NCBI GenBank assembly: GCA_034509755.1
Contig: CM067557.1
Coordinates: forward strand, 11,818,001-11,882,000
DNA length: 64,000 nucleotides
Source: Anisodus tanguticus
Taxonomy: Eukaryota > Streptophyta > Magnoliopsida > Solanales > Solanaceae
Reading direction: 5' to 3'
Shown: one piece after another, positions 45,561 to 57,804 of the stretch
How the letters are laid out: every line of letters starts with the position of its first letter
Numbering within the stretch: the first letter of the stretch is position 1
Position numbers and translations under genes: made by a program
Notes under the pieces: model-generated
What the model was told of the DNA's origin: nothing
Seen by the model: the letters and a program-made list of their open reading frames with translations, nothing else
The model's database searches: none

Positions 45561-45600
45561 ATAATATGACAGGCTCAACGTCATCAATTTTTAGACTTCT

Positions 45601-46155
45601 TCCGTTATGATTGGTGCCCGTATAATTCTTGGCGCTTACTTAAGAGTGGTAACGGTTTCGCACGCCAGTTAGTGGATCTTTCTCCATCGTATGTGCGAAC
45701 ATACTTTACACACTTTAACAATTACACTTAAAAGAACGGATCTTCTTAAGTCGTTTACAAAATCCAATCTTTAAACGGAAAAGAAGATGAGATTAAACTT
45801 CGATTTGTTAAAGCATAAGGAATATAAATTATTTTCATGCAATCATTAACTAATTAAAGAATACTAGATTTGCTTGTTGTCGGTTGGCCAAAGGATTGCT
45901 TAATTATAATGTAACAATATGTTCGTAAGATATCATATTTCTCCCCCAACCAATTCCTTCCACACTACATTAAGAGAAAATAAAATCACTTTGTCAATTT
46001 ACTATCCCAAATTTTTAAAATCGCTTTTGGAGAAAAAATAATCTTTTAGCTTCTCAAAAACTACATTTGCTATTATCCAAAAATATTTTTATTTATCTTA
46101 AAAACTTGACAAAATAACTTAAATCTCTAAAATAAGCACTATTCAAAAGAAAATA
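45601..46155. other. intergenic, no gene seen
   Basis: AT-rich sequence between the copia relic and the MITE cluster. Confidence 0.4.
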
Positions 46156-46420
46156 TTCTCTCTATTTCAATTTATTCCGGACTCTCTTTTCTTTTTTCCT
46201 TCTTTCTTGTAATATATTTTTTTAGTCAATCTCTAAGAAATGACATCTCTATATTTTAGGAACAATATAATTACTTCAAGTTCTCATTATATCTTTAATC
46301 AGATAATTTATAGCTACATAAAGTTTTATTATTTATTTTAAGATTACAAATTTCAAATTATTTTTTCTTTTATACTTCACACCCAATTAAACACTTTTAC
46401 CTAAATTGAAACAAAAGGAA
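46156..46420. mobile_element. Stowaway-like MITE
   Basis: Ends ttctctctatttcaattta (left) and the complement of ttccttttgtttcaattta (right), with TA at the left. AT-rich interior. The right flank duplication is not perfect. Confidence 0.55.
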
Positions 46421-46461
46421 TGAGCACTTTTAACTTCACACAAATATGGCAAAATAAGCTA

Positions 46462-46701
46462 CTCCTTCGGTTCGAATTTTCGTCACACAATTCATTAAGC
46501 ATAAAGTTTTCAAAAGAAAATAAGTTTATTGAAATTTATTGTGTAAAACAAATTTCAAATATCACTATAAATTATTCATTCAGAGTAAAAAAAAATAATA
46601 TTAAAATTAAGTTATTTTTAATTATAAAATAACAGCAATATATTATTTGAGATAAACTAAAAGAAAAATGTTCAACGTAAATTTGAGACTAAGGGAGCGG
46701 G
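46462..46701. mobile_element. Stowaway-like MITE
   Basis: The left end is ctccttcggttcgaatttt; the right end, complemented, is cccgctcccttagtctcaaa. TA flanks both sides (46460-46461 and 46702-46703). 240 bases. It ends 172 bases before the DUF688 gene start, so it is in or near that promoter. Confidence 0.65.
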
Positions 46702-46873
46702 TACTAGTCATTGCCGTCAAACACCTCACTACTATCTCTGCATGTAGTACCTAATTTGATTGATATAAAGGTCTCTCCTTTTTTTCCCGTGAAATAAAGC
46801 ATTGTCCTTAATTTTGCTCTTCCATGTTCAGAATTATTTCTCCTCTCCATCTTCAAACAAAATAAACCAACCC

Positions 46874-47434
46874 ATGGAAGAAGCAAGTAACAATTCCACA
46901 CCAAAACTTGCTCTATTTTCAACACCACCACTAACCATGAAATTAAAATATTCACCACAATATTCATCAGGCATACTAACACCACCACTTAACACTACTT
47001 TAGTTTCTGTTCCTTTCAAATGGGAAGAACAACCGGGTAAACCTAGGCCTTGTACTAACCTTATCATTTCCATTTTCAATGATCATCAACCTAAATCCTT
47101 AGAGCCACCTCCAGCAAGACTTTACTGCTTGGAAAATACCAAAATACCCTCCCCTACAACGGTTCTTGATGGACCTTATAATAATGTTGAGAGAGGGCAA
47201 CTTGGTACTTTAGTTCTTTACAATAAGAATAATAAAGTGCGTTATAGAAGAGGTTATTGGTGGCACCGGTTTGTAAAACGTCGTAAGGGTGGCAATAAGA
47301 AGGAAACCGGTGTTGGTGAGGGTAATTTTGTCTTTTCATCGTCCTCTCATGTGGATTCAACAAATTCAAGTGTGAAAATGGCAAGGCATAGAAGAAATGC
47401 CAAGTCTAACTCTCACATCTTGGTAAGTCTTTAA
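46874..47434 (+). CDS. small DUF688-type protein, 186 residues
   Basis: The protein carries SVPFKWEEQPGKPRP near residue 50, the hallmark of plant DUF688 proteins, preceded by a Ser/Pro-rich N-terminus with TPKLALFSTPPL. A basic segment (YWWHRFVKRRKGG) and a basic C-terminal tail follow. The biochemical role of the family is unknown. I chose the ATG at 46874 (MEEASNNS, context cccatggaa) over the in-frame ATG at 46802 because the extra 24 residues look untranslated. The end is at 47434; an alternative splice donor-like gtaagt lies just before it, but the neighbouring copy reads through the equivalent site. No frame damage. Confidence 0.7.
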   Translation: MEEASNNSTPKLALFSTPPLTMKLKYSPQYSSGILTPPLNTTLVSVPFKWEEQPGKPRPCTNLIISIFNDHQPKSLEPPPARLYCLENTKIPSPTTVLDGPYNNVERGQLGTLVLYNKNNKVRYRRGYWWHRFVKRRKGGNKKETGVGEGNFVFSSSSHVDSTNSSVKMARHRRNAKSNSHILVSL

Positions 47435-47629
47435 GATTTTCACATCTTATATTGAGTTGAATTGATTTTAGAACTAAATGATTATCTATTTGAAAATGAA
47501 TATTGAAAATAATACTCCTATCGTAATTGATGTGCCACAGTTCGGATTTCAAGAGTCATTTGACATATAATCTTTTTTTTTAAAAAAATATACATATTTA
47601 GAAACTAGGTAAAAAAATACTATAACAAC

Positions 47630-48045
47630 ACCCTGGTAAACCTAGGCCTTGACTGACCTTATTTTTCCATTTTCAATGATCATTAGCCTAAATCCTTAGA
47701 GCCACCTCCAGCAAGACTTTACTACTTGGACAAAAATGCCAAAATGCCCTCCCCTACTACTGTTCTTGATAGACATAAGAATTTTGAGAGAGGGCAACTT
47801 GGTAATGTGGTTCTTTACTATAAGAATAATAAAGTGCGTAGTAGAAGAAGTTATTGGTGGCACCGGTTTGTTAAACGACGTAAGGTTGGTGGTGTTGGTG
47901 GGGGTAATTTTGTCTTTTCCTCGTCCTCTGGATTCAACAGATTCCAGTGTGAAAATGGTTAGAATTAGGAGAAATGGTAGCTTCACCAGCAACTCTCATG
48001 CTAGGTCTCACATTAGGCTGTCTTTACAATATATACTTTGTTGAA
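47630..48045 (+). pseudogene. partial tandem copy of the DUF688-type gene
   Basis: It begins inside the hallmark (cctggtaaacctaggccttg) and repeats the rest of the gene with small deletions; N-terminal codons are missing. Readable parts include KMPSPTTVLD, ERGQLGNVVLYYKNNKVRSR and SYWWHRFVKRRK. Frameshifts near 47660-47720 and 47900-47945 break it. It shows a local duplication followed by decay of one copy. Confidence 0.75.
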
Positions 48046-48100
48046 TAGAAATTTTTTATAACAAAAATAATCTAATAATTATGTGTTTGGATAAAAGATA

Positions 48101-48362
48101 TGCTTTTTGTCTCAATTTATTTGATATTTTTTTCGTTTTTGAGGGTCAAAGAAGATTTTTTTAACTGCAATTTATTTGCAAGCCCTTTACATATTTTAAA
48201 TTGTTAATAATAGTGAATTAGTGACTTATATATTATTTTCTATGTAATATCTAAATATGTAAATTATTTTTAAAAAAAATTGAAAAATTGTATGTCATCA
48301 AAATAAAAAAGTCTTAAACTCTCAAAATTTGATCTATGTGATATAAATTGGGACGAAAAAAG
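48101..48362. mobile_element. Stowaway-like MITE
   Basis: The left end reads ctttttgtctcaatttattt and the complemented right end cttttttcgtcccaatttat, each flanked by TA (48099-48100 and 48363-48364). 262 bases. Confidence 0.6.
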
Positions 48363-48364
48363 TA

Positions 48365-49870
48365 TTACTTAGTAGGTGGTTAATTGATTATAATCCAGGC
48401 TTATATTCGAGTAATACCACTTGCTCTAGTTAGAGTCTCCTATTACCACCTTTTTTCTTTCTCCTTCCCAACCCTTCAACGTGCTTGAAGAAATTTTTGA
48501 AAATGTATTACCTCATTGTCTTTATTTGTCTTGATACGAAGTCTTCGAGCAGAATATAAAGAAAATATATGAATCTTATGAATTTGAATCAAAGGTCATA
48601 ACATATCAAAGAATGTTGAAATAAAAAAGGCTAATGTTTTTTAAACGTACAAAAAAGTGTCATTAGGGGTAAAATAAGAATGTTGAAATAAAAAAGTGTG
48701 GTAAATATAAAAAGGGTCATGTTTTTTAAACGTACAAAAAAAGACTAAAAACACAGTAGTAGTATATAAATTGGAATGGATAAAGTAGTAATTAATGCGT
48801 TTAATAAAAATAATTAAAATTTCCTAGCAGTTTGTTACAAAAAAGTATTAATTAATAACTCTTTTATACTATAACAAGAATGACCCGAGTGAAATAAATG
48901 AAAATGGAGTTGAGGATTTGTTTTGGGAAGTATATTTTGGGGACAAAAGATATTAATGATAAAATATTATAACTTTTATTAAATCAAAAGTGCTTACAAT
49001 TTAAAAGATGACCAATTTAGAACTTTAGGTTGATTTTTTCCTTATAATTACACATTGTTAGTGTTCATTGGACAGATAATTAAGCTAAAAATTATTTATA
49101 AGTTTGTTTGCTAACCTTGCAGTTACCGTAATACCCTCCGAACGCCACCGACCTCAACTACTAACAATTGTGGGTGAGCTAATTCAATCGTGTTCACATA
49201 CTGATGTATAGTTTACAAGAGGAAAAGTTCACAAAATTATTCACTTTGTATGTAGAATTCAGTTCTATATTAGAGGATCGATCCCATATTTTCAATAACA
49301 AATTATTACGCCGAACTAATATTATAGTTAGAAAGTGAAGTACGGAACACTATTAAAAAGAATGAAAACTAGCTATAGAAAAATTCTGTAGTTAAATAAT
49401 AAAATTCTTCACTAATTATATATAGCACAAATTATTAAAGTATTCTTTTAACCACAATAATTTAACAACGAAATAAGGACAAGTAAGTTTCATTTTATAG
49501 TGGAACACTAGTGCAAAGGCATTAGGTATACCAAATGGCTTAAGATAAAAAACTTAATAATTGAAGTTGAAGACAATGGGGCTATTGTACGGAGAGTGAG
49601 GTCACTCGCCGATTCTCTCCCGTGCGCTAAATTGTAAATGTATGTTCAATTTTTATTCACTTTAATATGATAAAGGTAAGTGAAAACATATTTGTGCTTT
49701 AATCAAAGATCAATAATTTATGTTATATATGGTTAAACACATAGATGTCGAACATCAAAATAATTATTTGAATAAACTCCTCAAATCCTTTACAAACGAG
49801 AAAAAAGATACCAAACATATAATTTTTTTCAAATACTTTCAAAAATACATACGACTTGACTAAAATCCTG
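48365..49870. other. intergenic, no gene seen
   Basis: AT-rich. A short direct repeat (atgttttttaaacgtacaaa) occurs at about 48633 and 48719. No gene recognised. Confidence 0.4.
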
Positions 49871-50764
49871 AAGAAGGGTAAAAAGATGAAAGATTTTTGA
49901 GAAACGCCAGTTGTTGAACTTCGAAAGGAGATAAAACAAATAAAACTAGAGATCAAGGTTTTAAAAAAAAACAAGAACAAGATTCTCAACTAATAAAAAC
50001 AATCCTTTCAAAAGAAATCAAGGAGAGTTCCAGTCCAGTTTTGAGTTCGACAATTCTGACTTTGAAAATCTAGAAGGACCTCCTGATAACCCACATCTAG
50101 AAGAGATTCCAAAAGAATTCCTTATTTTCTTAAGACAGATCATGTCAAAAAAATACCTTATCAAAATAATCCTTAAATTCTAATGCAATTTTAGATTTGC
50201 TACTATTGCTCTTTTTGACACAGGAGCAGATTTGAATTGCATAAAATCACGTCTAATACCTGATAAATTCCATGAAAAAACCTAGGAAACTTTAGCAGCT
50301 GGCTAATAACACAAAGTTAGAAATCAATTTCCAAATCAGCTTTCTATTATTAACGATGAAGTTTCTATAGTAACATCATTTGTTTTAGTAAAAGACATTC
50401 ACAACTCCGTTATTTTAGGAACACCGTTTATAAATTTTATCACCCCCTATAAGGTTGATAATGATTTCATCTCTTTTGATTCCAATAATAAAAAATTAAG
50501 ATTCCCTTTTTTTGACAAAACTAAAGGCCAAAGACCTCAATTTGATAAAAAACTATTCTTGTCATCTAGGAGAATTAATGAATAGTTTTTTAGATCAGAA
50601 TTTTGAGTCCCCTAGATACCGTGATACTAGTTCCATCAAAATAATTGATGCCTTTACATACACAAAACTTTTGAAGCATGATTTACAACATCAAAAATAT
50701 TTTCAAAATATTGCATTAAAAAATATTTTTTGCAAATTGATTCTTAATAAATTTTGCTTTAAAA
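49870..50764 (+). pseudogene. pararetrovirus-like protease region relic
   Basis: After a lysine-rich stretch (VVELRKEIKQIKLEIKVLKK), a retropepsin-like core reads LFDTGADLNCIKSRLIP at about 50208, followed by stops, then VKDIHNSVILGTPFINFITP at about 50390. The D-T-G-A triad and the later ILGTPF strand fit the aspartic protease of Caulimoviridae-like or related reverse-transcribing elements. Stops and frameshifts occur throughout. It is single-copy and abuts the palindrome. Confidence 0.55.
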
Positions 50765-52672
50765 ATCTTTTATCCAGTGATTTCTAAAAAACAGGAGAGA
50801 AAACCCACATATTTCTAATACTGATTGCAACACAGAGATGTCCTATCAATGTCCCTTGCCCCATTGTCTGGGCTATAAAGAAAAAATATCCAGGAAGGAC
50901 ATGCGGGAATCCGACAATACTGTAAACATGCGATGTGTGGAGCCTTTCTCTACAAAAGAGAAACGATATCCCTCCACCAATAAATACACCAGTCGTTGCA
51001 CCACAACAACAAACAAATTCATAGCCCCCAAAAAACCCGAAAACTCCAAACCCCACTAAAAGAAAAAAAGAAAATTTCCTGCCAAACCTCCTACTAAAAA
51101 ACCCGACATGGTATGACTCAGTGATGAAAGAAGAAAATGAAAATGAGGCAACATCTGTGAAAAAAACACTTGCACAGAAAATAACTGTTGAGAATCTTTT
51201 GCAACTCCTTGCGAAATCTCCAGAACTACATTATACATTGATACAATTTTAAAATCCCAAACAAGAAGTTGCTCAAAGCTTAAGAGAGGAGAAAACCTTT
51301 CAAAATTTTAAAAAAATTCGAGAAAGGCAAATCTTCAAAAACCCTTTCTCAAAATCAATTTTCAAAAACTCAACTTGAGAAAGAAGAATCTTCAAAAACT
51401 CTTTCTCAAAAACAATTTTCAAAAACCCAACTTGTGGTATCACAAGTCCCAAAAAAACCTGCTCCCGAATTCTTCATAAAACCATTTTTTCAAAATATTG
51501 TAACCATTGAAAAATGTTTTTTTGACCAAGACCCTTTTTTAGCATTACAAATTTATTTTGGCCAAGGATTGTTTTACAATTAATGGGATTTTTTAAAACC
51601 TCATATTTTTACCAGACTATACTTGAAATATCAGGATCAACGATAATTAAAAATATTTATTATTAAAATAATTCAGATCCTTCTTATTCTATTTGCAAAA
51701 TTCTTAACGTAATTGCTCCAAGCGATTGGGAGAATGATCTATCTCAACTCCTATTTCTCGGATATCCATAAAAATAAATCATTTTTTGATATTCCATTTA
51801 ATTACTGGGATTACTAACAAGCTTGGTTTAATTTCTTTTTTTACTCAAAATACCAACCAACGCCACACTTGTCCTTTTCATTTTGATACCTCATTTATAA
51901 TCCATCACAATTCCAACATTGTGGAATTCATGGTGGGAATAATTTGGATCCTCCCTTGAAATACAAAATCCTCAAGTCACTAAATTTTTTAGCCTCTTTA
52001 AATCCCAATATAAACCTTCGGAGGAAGAAAAAAGATTTGTGCCATTGCACATTTTTCACACCAAATTTCACTTACCACTGCACATTTTTCACACCAAATT
52101 CCACTTACCATGGGTATTCACATGGTTTGTAGATTATTCAGAAAATAAAATTTCAACAATCCGAAGGAGGTTTAAAGTCAGACGGTGGGATGACTTTAAA
52201 ATACCAGTAAGTCTTACACCACAAAAAGTTCAGGAATGGTTAAATGCACGAAAATCCATTTAGGTACATGCGCCTCTACAAACACCGGAGCACACCCAGT
52301 TCCTTTCACAGAAATCCCCGATGACCTCAAGGCTTGCGGCGGCAAAAAATCCAGAAGAAATGCAAGCCATAATTCCGAAGTTTGCATCGTCTTCATCAAA
52401 TCAAGGCTCTTTATCAGAAAAAGAACCAGAAATTGATATTGAAGAAAGACCCGTTTTTGGCAATAGTGGATTATGAAGAAAATTACTAAAAGAATTCAAA
52501 ATATCGGAGAAGAGTTCAATCAAAATTCTGACAAAAGAAAGTGCCCGAAAAAGTTACTTTCAGAAAGAAAATAGTAAAAGCAAAAAGATCATCAATAATT
52601 CAAGAAAATGCCGAAGTTAATGATGTCATGGATGACGTCATTCTCCACTCAGATGAATAGTCATTCTCCGAA
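50765..52672 (+). mobile_element. pararetrovirus-like relic, left palindrome arm
   Basis: The + strand carries decayed polyprotein with tracts such as PSDWENDLSQLLFLGYP, RHTCPFHFDTSF, WVFTWFVDYSENKISTIRRR, KVQEWLNARKSI and AAAKNPEEMQAI. Related polyproteins in Solanaceae have these W-rich and acidic regions upstream of a zinc knuckle and protease. It contains a 30-base tandem duplication (catttttcacaccaaatt, 52051-52110). Many stops. It mirrors 53225-55085 on the other strand. Confidence 0.55.
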
Positions 52673-53224
52673 GTTAATTCAAGAACCTTGATTTATGGTT
52701 TCCTTAACTCGAACCTTAAATTGTAAGTTAATCTTTATTTACTTTCTGCATATCTCAATTATCCATTGATTCTTCAATCCCTTATATCTCAATTCTTTGT
52801 GAAATCATAAATCAAAGGTTCTGCAGGAATTTAAATCAAATAGGCGGTAAAACATACCAAGTATTTAATGCAAGAAATTAAAGAATTTTAAAGCATGAAG
52901 TATTTAAAAGTTTAGGAGATATACCATCCATAATCATATTTATTTAAAATTTACAAAGTATTTTGTCAAAGAGATATACATTGGGAATTTCTAAGGTATT
53001 TTGGATCATATGATATATGAGTCATATGATATGTGTCATATGAACTGAATCGTATGATGTGGATTTTGATCTAACCTAAAGGGATTTTATTTGGAGCTCT
53101 CAATTCTCTCTAAAATCTATAAAAGCTTATGAGAGAAAAGCTTGAATAACTAAGGGAGATTGAGTCTCCACTTATAGGAATTTTACATGACATTTTGGTA
53201 ATAAAAAAGGAATCTAACTATTCA
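52673..53224. other. palindrome spacer, 550 bases
   Basis: Single-copy AT-rich sequence between the two arms, without a recognised gene. Confidence 0.5.
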
Positions 53225-55085
53225 TCCGAGTGGAGAATGACTATTCATCCGAGTGGAGAATGACGTCATCTATGACATCATTAACTTCGACATTTTCTTG
53301 AATTATTGATGATCTTTTTGCTTTTACTGTTTTCTTTTTGAAAGTAACTTTTTCGGGCACTTTCTTTTGTCAGAATTTTGTCTGAACTCTTCTCCAGGTA
53401 TTTTGAATTCTTTTGGCAATTTTCTTCAAAATTCATTGTTGCCAAAAATCGGACCGTCTTCAATATCAATTTCTGGGTCTTTTTCTTCTTCTGATGAAGA
53501 ACCTTGTTTTGATGAAGATGGTGCAAACTTCAAAATTATGGCTTGCATTTCTTCTGGATTTTTCGCCGCCGCAAGCATTGAGGCCATCTGGGATTTCTGT
53601 GAAAGGAACTGGGTGTGCTCTGGATGTTTGTAGTGGTGCTGGTGGTGTTTGTAGAGGCGCATGTACCTGAATGGATTTTCGTGCATTTAACAATTTCTTG
53701 ACTTTTTGTTTTGCGAGACTTGCTAGTATTTTAAAGCCGTCCCACCGTCTGACTTTAAACCTCCTTCGGATCGTTGGAATTTTATTTTCTTAATAATCTA
53801 CAAACCATGTGAATACCCATGGAAAGTGGACTTTGGTGTGAAAAAGGTACAATGACACAAATCGTTTTTCCTTAGAAGATTTATATTGGGATTTAAAGAG
53901 GCTAAAAGATTTAGTGACTTGAGGTTTTTGTATTTCAAGGGAGAACCCGAGTTGCTCCCACCATGAATTCCACCATGTTAGAAATTGTGATGAATTAAAT
54001 GAGGTATCAAAATGGAATAGCCAAGTGTGGCGTTGGTTGGTATTTTGAATAAAAATGAATTGAACCAAACTTGTTGGTAATCCCAGTAATTAAATGGAAT
54101 ATAAAAAAAATGATTCATTTTTAAGGATATCTGGAGAAATTTAGGAGTTGAGGCAGATCATTCCCCCAATCGCTCGAAGCAATTACGTTAAGGATTTTGA
54201 AAATAGAATAAGAGGGATATGATTTATTTTAATAGCCGTTGATCTTGATATTTCAAGGATAGCTTGGTAAAAATGTGGTTTTAAAAATATTCCATGATTT
54301 GTAAAATCATCATTGGCTAAAATAATTTTGTAATGCTAAAAGAGGGTCTTGGTTAAAAAATCTTTTTTTTTCAATGGTTACAAATATTTTTTTAAAAAAT
54401 GGTTTTATGAAGAATTCATTGGCAGATTTTTTGGGGACTTTTGATAACACAAGTTAGATTTTTGAAAATTATTTTTGAGAAAAAGTTTTAGTAGATTCTT
54501 CTTTCTCAAGTTGAGTTTTTAAAAATTATTTTTGAGAAAGGGTTTTTGAATATTTTTCTTTCTCGATTTTTATAAAATTTTGAGATGTTTTTTCCTCTCA
54601 TGAACTTTGAGCAATTTCTTGTTTGGGATTTTGAAGTTGTATCAATGCCGGCTGTAGTTCCGGGAATTTTGCAAGGAATTGCAGAAGATTCTCAACAGTT
54701 ATTTCCTGTACTGGTGCTTTTTGCACAGATGCTGCGACATTTTCATTTTCTTCTTTCATCACTGGCGTCATACCATGTCAGGAGTTTTCCAATAGGGGGT
54801 TTGACAGAGAATTTTTCTTTTAGCGGTTTGGCGTTCACGGGTTTTTTGGGGCCATGGAATTTGTTTGTTGTTGTGGTGTAACAACTAGTGTATATTTTAG
54901 AGGGATATCATATTTTCTCTTTTGTCCACACATAGTATTGTTCGAATTCCCGCATGTCCATGAAGATTTTTTCTTTATAGCCCAGACAGTGTGGCAAGAG
55001 ACAGTGATATGACTTCTCTGTGTTGCAATCAGTATTAAAAATCCATGGGTTTTGTCCCCTGCTTTTAGAAAAGAAAGTGATCTAA
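53225..55085 (-). mobile_element. pararetrovirus-like relic, right palindrome arm
   Basis: The minus strand repeats the left arm with its own set of lesions and some longer open pieces: 54068-53790 (HTWLFHFDTSF, TWWNSWWEQLG, HFPWVFTWFVDY) and 53686-53426 (SMLAAAKNPEEMQAIILKFA). A 23-base unit (actattcatccgagtggaga with atg) is duplicated at 53218-53263 at the inner end. The independent differences show that the duplication is not recent. Confidence 0.55.
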
Positions 55086-56192
55086 AAATTGGAACTAGGT
55101 GCAAACAAAACAATTTGATACTAATTTCATAAAACCTTCTTCGAGTTGTACATGAAACTGTAACAAGACTCATAAATCTCTTAAGAGTACATCGAGAATA
55201 TTTTTACTAAATCCCTTTAATAGTACTCGAGAGTACATTGAGTCCTTCATAAATCCCTTTAATAGTACTCATAAACTCCATATTTTTACTAGGTTATCCT
55301 TGAAATATCAAAATCATCGATAATTAAAAATAATTATATATATATATTATCCGGAAGTTCAAGGTTATACAACGATTGGAAAATGTACAGCCTTTTTCTT
55401 TTGCATTTTTTGATGATCAATTTTTTTTTGAGAATTAGTGATGCATGATTCAAAAGTAGATGGATAATTGATCTACTTCTTTATCCCTTTCCACTTGAAT
55501 AAGTTCAACTAAAAAATATGAGCCTAACTCACACATCATCTGCTTCGCTCTTACCGTTATGTCATATCTATGGAGGTTTCCATTTTCTCATTCTGCAATC
55601 ATTCAACACAATACGGTCGAAACATTTCTAGTACTTGCATAAATAATTTGTGATGTGTTTTTCCTTTCCGTTTTGGTTATTTAGAAAATTAATTCATGTC
55701 CAAAATATACAGGCTTCCATATACGAGGGCTTCAAGCAGGTCATACCGTGGAAGTCAAAAAGTCAAAGAAAGAAGTAATCATCGAGTAAGAATCAAACAT
55801 GTAATGCTTTATCAATCAAATGAATTAAGAACTGCTGATGACTGCTGCTTTTATCTAGTAATTCTAAAGCTCCGTTGTTATATATTAGTAAGCATGAACT
55901 ACATATGTTCTTCCCCCCTTGAGATGTAATATACAATATTTAGCTTTAATTAGTTGCTCATTTAACGTATTATAAAATTGGTGCTGACTGATTTTGTATT
56001 AGCCATCGTCGCTTGTCCATTAAATGTTCATTGCTTGTAGCATATCCAAGAAGTAGATGAAACTTGTAACAATTCAGCTGTTTGATAAATAAAAAACTGT
56101 TGGATATGTAAAGCAATACATAAAGTAAATAAATATTATAAGTGTTAGAAAGGATAAACAAACAAGTCAATGTTCAAAACTACCGCAAGCTT
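55086..56192. other. intergenic, no gene seen
   Basis: AT-rich sequence with a short direct repeat near 55200-55270 (agtactcgagagtacat and aatccctttaatagtactc twice). Frames are short and unrecognised. Confidence 0.4.
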
Positions 56193-57083
56193 GTTGAATC
56201 TTGATAACCTGAAATCAAGAAATACTAAATTTGGATTGTTACAACTGTGGGTTGAATCGAGAGATGACTCTCTGTATTTAAGACAAGATTGCCCCATATA
56301 TATGCTTTTACGTTAACAGAAAATAGTCTCTCAAGATAAAATAACTAATCAACACTACAAAATAAATAGGTTGATTCTGACGAAGAAAACAAAACACGAA
56401 ATGACTTGTTGAAGAACGAAAAAGGAAGGAAGAATTTTTTGTTCACTGTTTGTACTCACGTTTTGGAGTGACTCTTCTTGTCACTGTGTAGCATATGATG
56501 TTGTCTTCACAATTGTGCCAAAAGACACCAATATATGCTCAACTGCCAAGTAATGACTGTTTATGGCCAAGTAATGGCCATTAGTGACGGAAGTTAATCA
56601 GTCAAGTAATGGTTGATTTAATGTGCAACGTTCCAAAAGCCAACCCATCGTCGTTCCCAATTTCATCTTTTCAGAAACTTCAGGGATCAAAATGTAAATA
56701 TTAAACAATTTGGTGTCTATCAGAAGAAGCCCAAGGCCCACGACTCGTGACCCGTGATGGGACGGGCGGGTGGCGGCGCTTGTGTGGGCTTAGCCTTGAA
56801 CCCAAGCACATCTAGGTCCTCCCTTGGGGTCCCAAACCCTTAGCCAATTTTGAGACTTATAAAGAGAACAATTCTTTTTTTCCCATCGATGTGCACCTTA
56901 CTTTGTGGACCAATATCTCTTTCATTTCTCAACGAAATTTAACGATCCTTGGCCCTACGGTCATCTACTCACTTAGTAGATTATGCACGTGTGAAGAGAC
57001 AAAACCTCCAACATGCGGAACCCTAGTGTTTAAGTCATTAAATATGGGTGGAGCACCTCCCCACCGAAGGCAAATTTTCAACC
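56193..57083 (-). repeat. LTR of the copia A/B family, probably solo and truncated
   Basis: It begins tgttgaatcttgataacc on + and matches LTRs A and B in order: atattgcccca-like segment, GC-rich patch (gggacgggcgggtggcggcg), acatctaggtcctccc, tttctcaacgaaatttaacg, aaggcaaattttcaac. No family internal sequence follows at 57084 and no target duplication is obvious, so it may be a solo LTR whose end was eroded. Confidence 0.7.
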
Positions 57084-57804
57084 CACCTTACGTACCCCTA
57101 CCTTTTTGGTTGTTGCTTTTGTCTCACTTTTCAAATTTTACCATATATTTCTTAATTTTATAAATTTGACTCTATTTTATTCAACTTAATTGAAAAATGC
57201 ATGTTCGACGAGAACATATTGTTCATATAATGTGCGAGCATTACATTAAAGAATAGCTATTACTAAGGCTGTTGATTCTTAGTACTAATGAATATTTGTA
57301 ATAAAATTTAGAATTGACGAAGTGTAATAATATATAGTAACTTGTAGGCAAAGCGTAATGCATTGGGTCATTTTAGTTCTTTAGCTAGTACGCATTAGTG
57401 AACAAGCCAATGCCCATGATTAATGTTGATACATGTTGAAGATGTGAATAATTGTGAACTTGATTACATCATTGTATTAAAAAAAGTCTATATAAATCAT
57501 GCTTTATGTAATAGGAAATGAATGATGTGCAATGTTTATGTATTGATTATATTTATTAATTGCTTTGGTGGTTTTGCTAGCTTTTTAAAATTGGGGTAAT
57601 TCATATTTCATATTTAAGAAAAAATATATTTCAAAAATCAAATATTATTTGAAAAATTATGCTCCAACTCTTAACTCCAAAAATTTCAAAAAAAGTGTTT
57701 TTTTAATTTCTATGGCTAAACGCTTACTAAGACTTTTATCTCTTTTTCAAGTGCTTTATTTATCCTCGAATGGATTAAAAACAAAGGTATTGTTCACTTA
57801 AAAG
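57084..57804. other. intergenic, no gene seen
   Basis: AT-rich sequence between the LTR and hAT copy 3. Confidence 0.4.

Larger units (their letters stand above)
42163..45600 (-). mobile_element. TNT1-like copia element B, decayed
   Basis: The 3' LTR lies at about 42163-43229 (upper end tcaaca followed by atcccctctt, the complement of the polypurine tract). The sequence above it (43230-43640) repeats the untranslated segment of element A. Internal coding is badly decayed: an integrase piece at 44757-44566 (IFIDDGTTYGILCLLKSKDE) and complements of protease and gag sequence up to about 45350 are recognisable. Most of the RT region is deleted between about 43650 and 44000. The 5' LTR was not found. 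The low LTR boundary is approximate. Confidence 0.75.

Noticed and set aside
47420..47440. gtaagt near the end of the DUF688-type gene as a splice donor
   Set aside because: The in-frame stop follows immediately and the tandem copy carries no intron at the equivalent position; no matching acceptor and exon were convincing.
49723..49989. 88-residue hydrophobic minus-strand frame
   Set aside because: Phe-rich translation of A-rich antisense sequence next to the virus-like relic; no motif.
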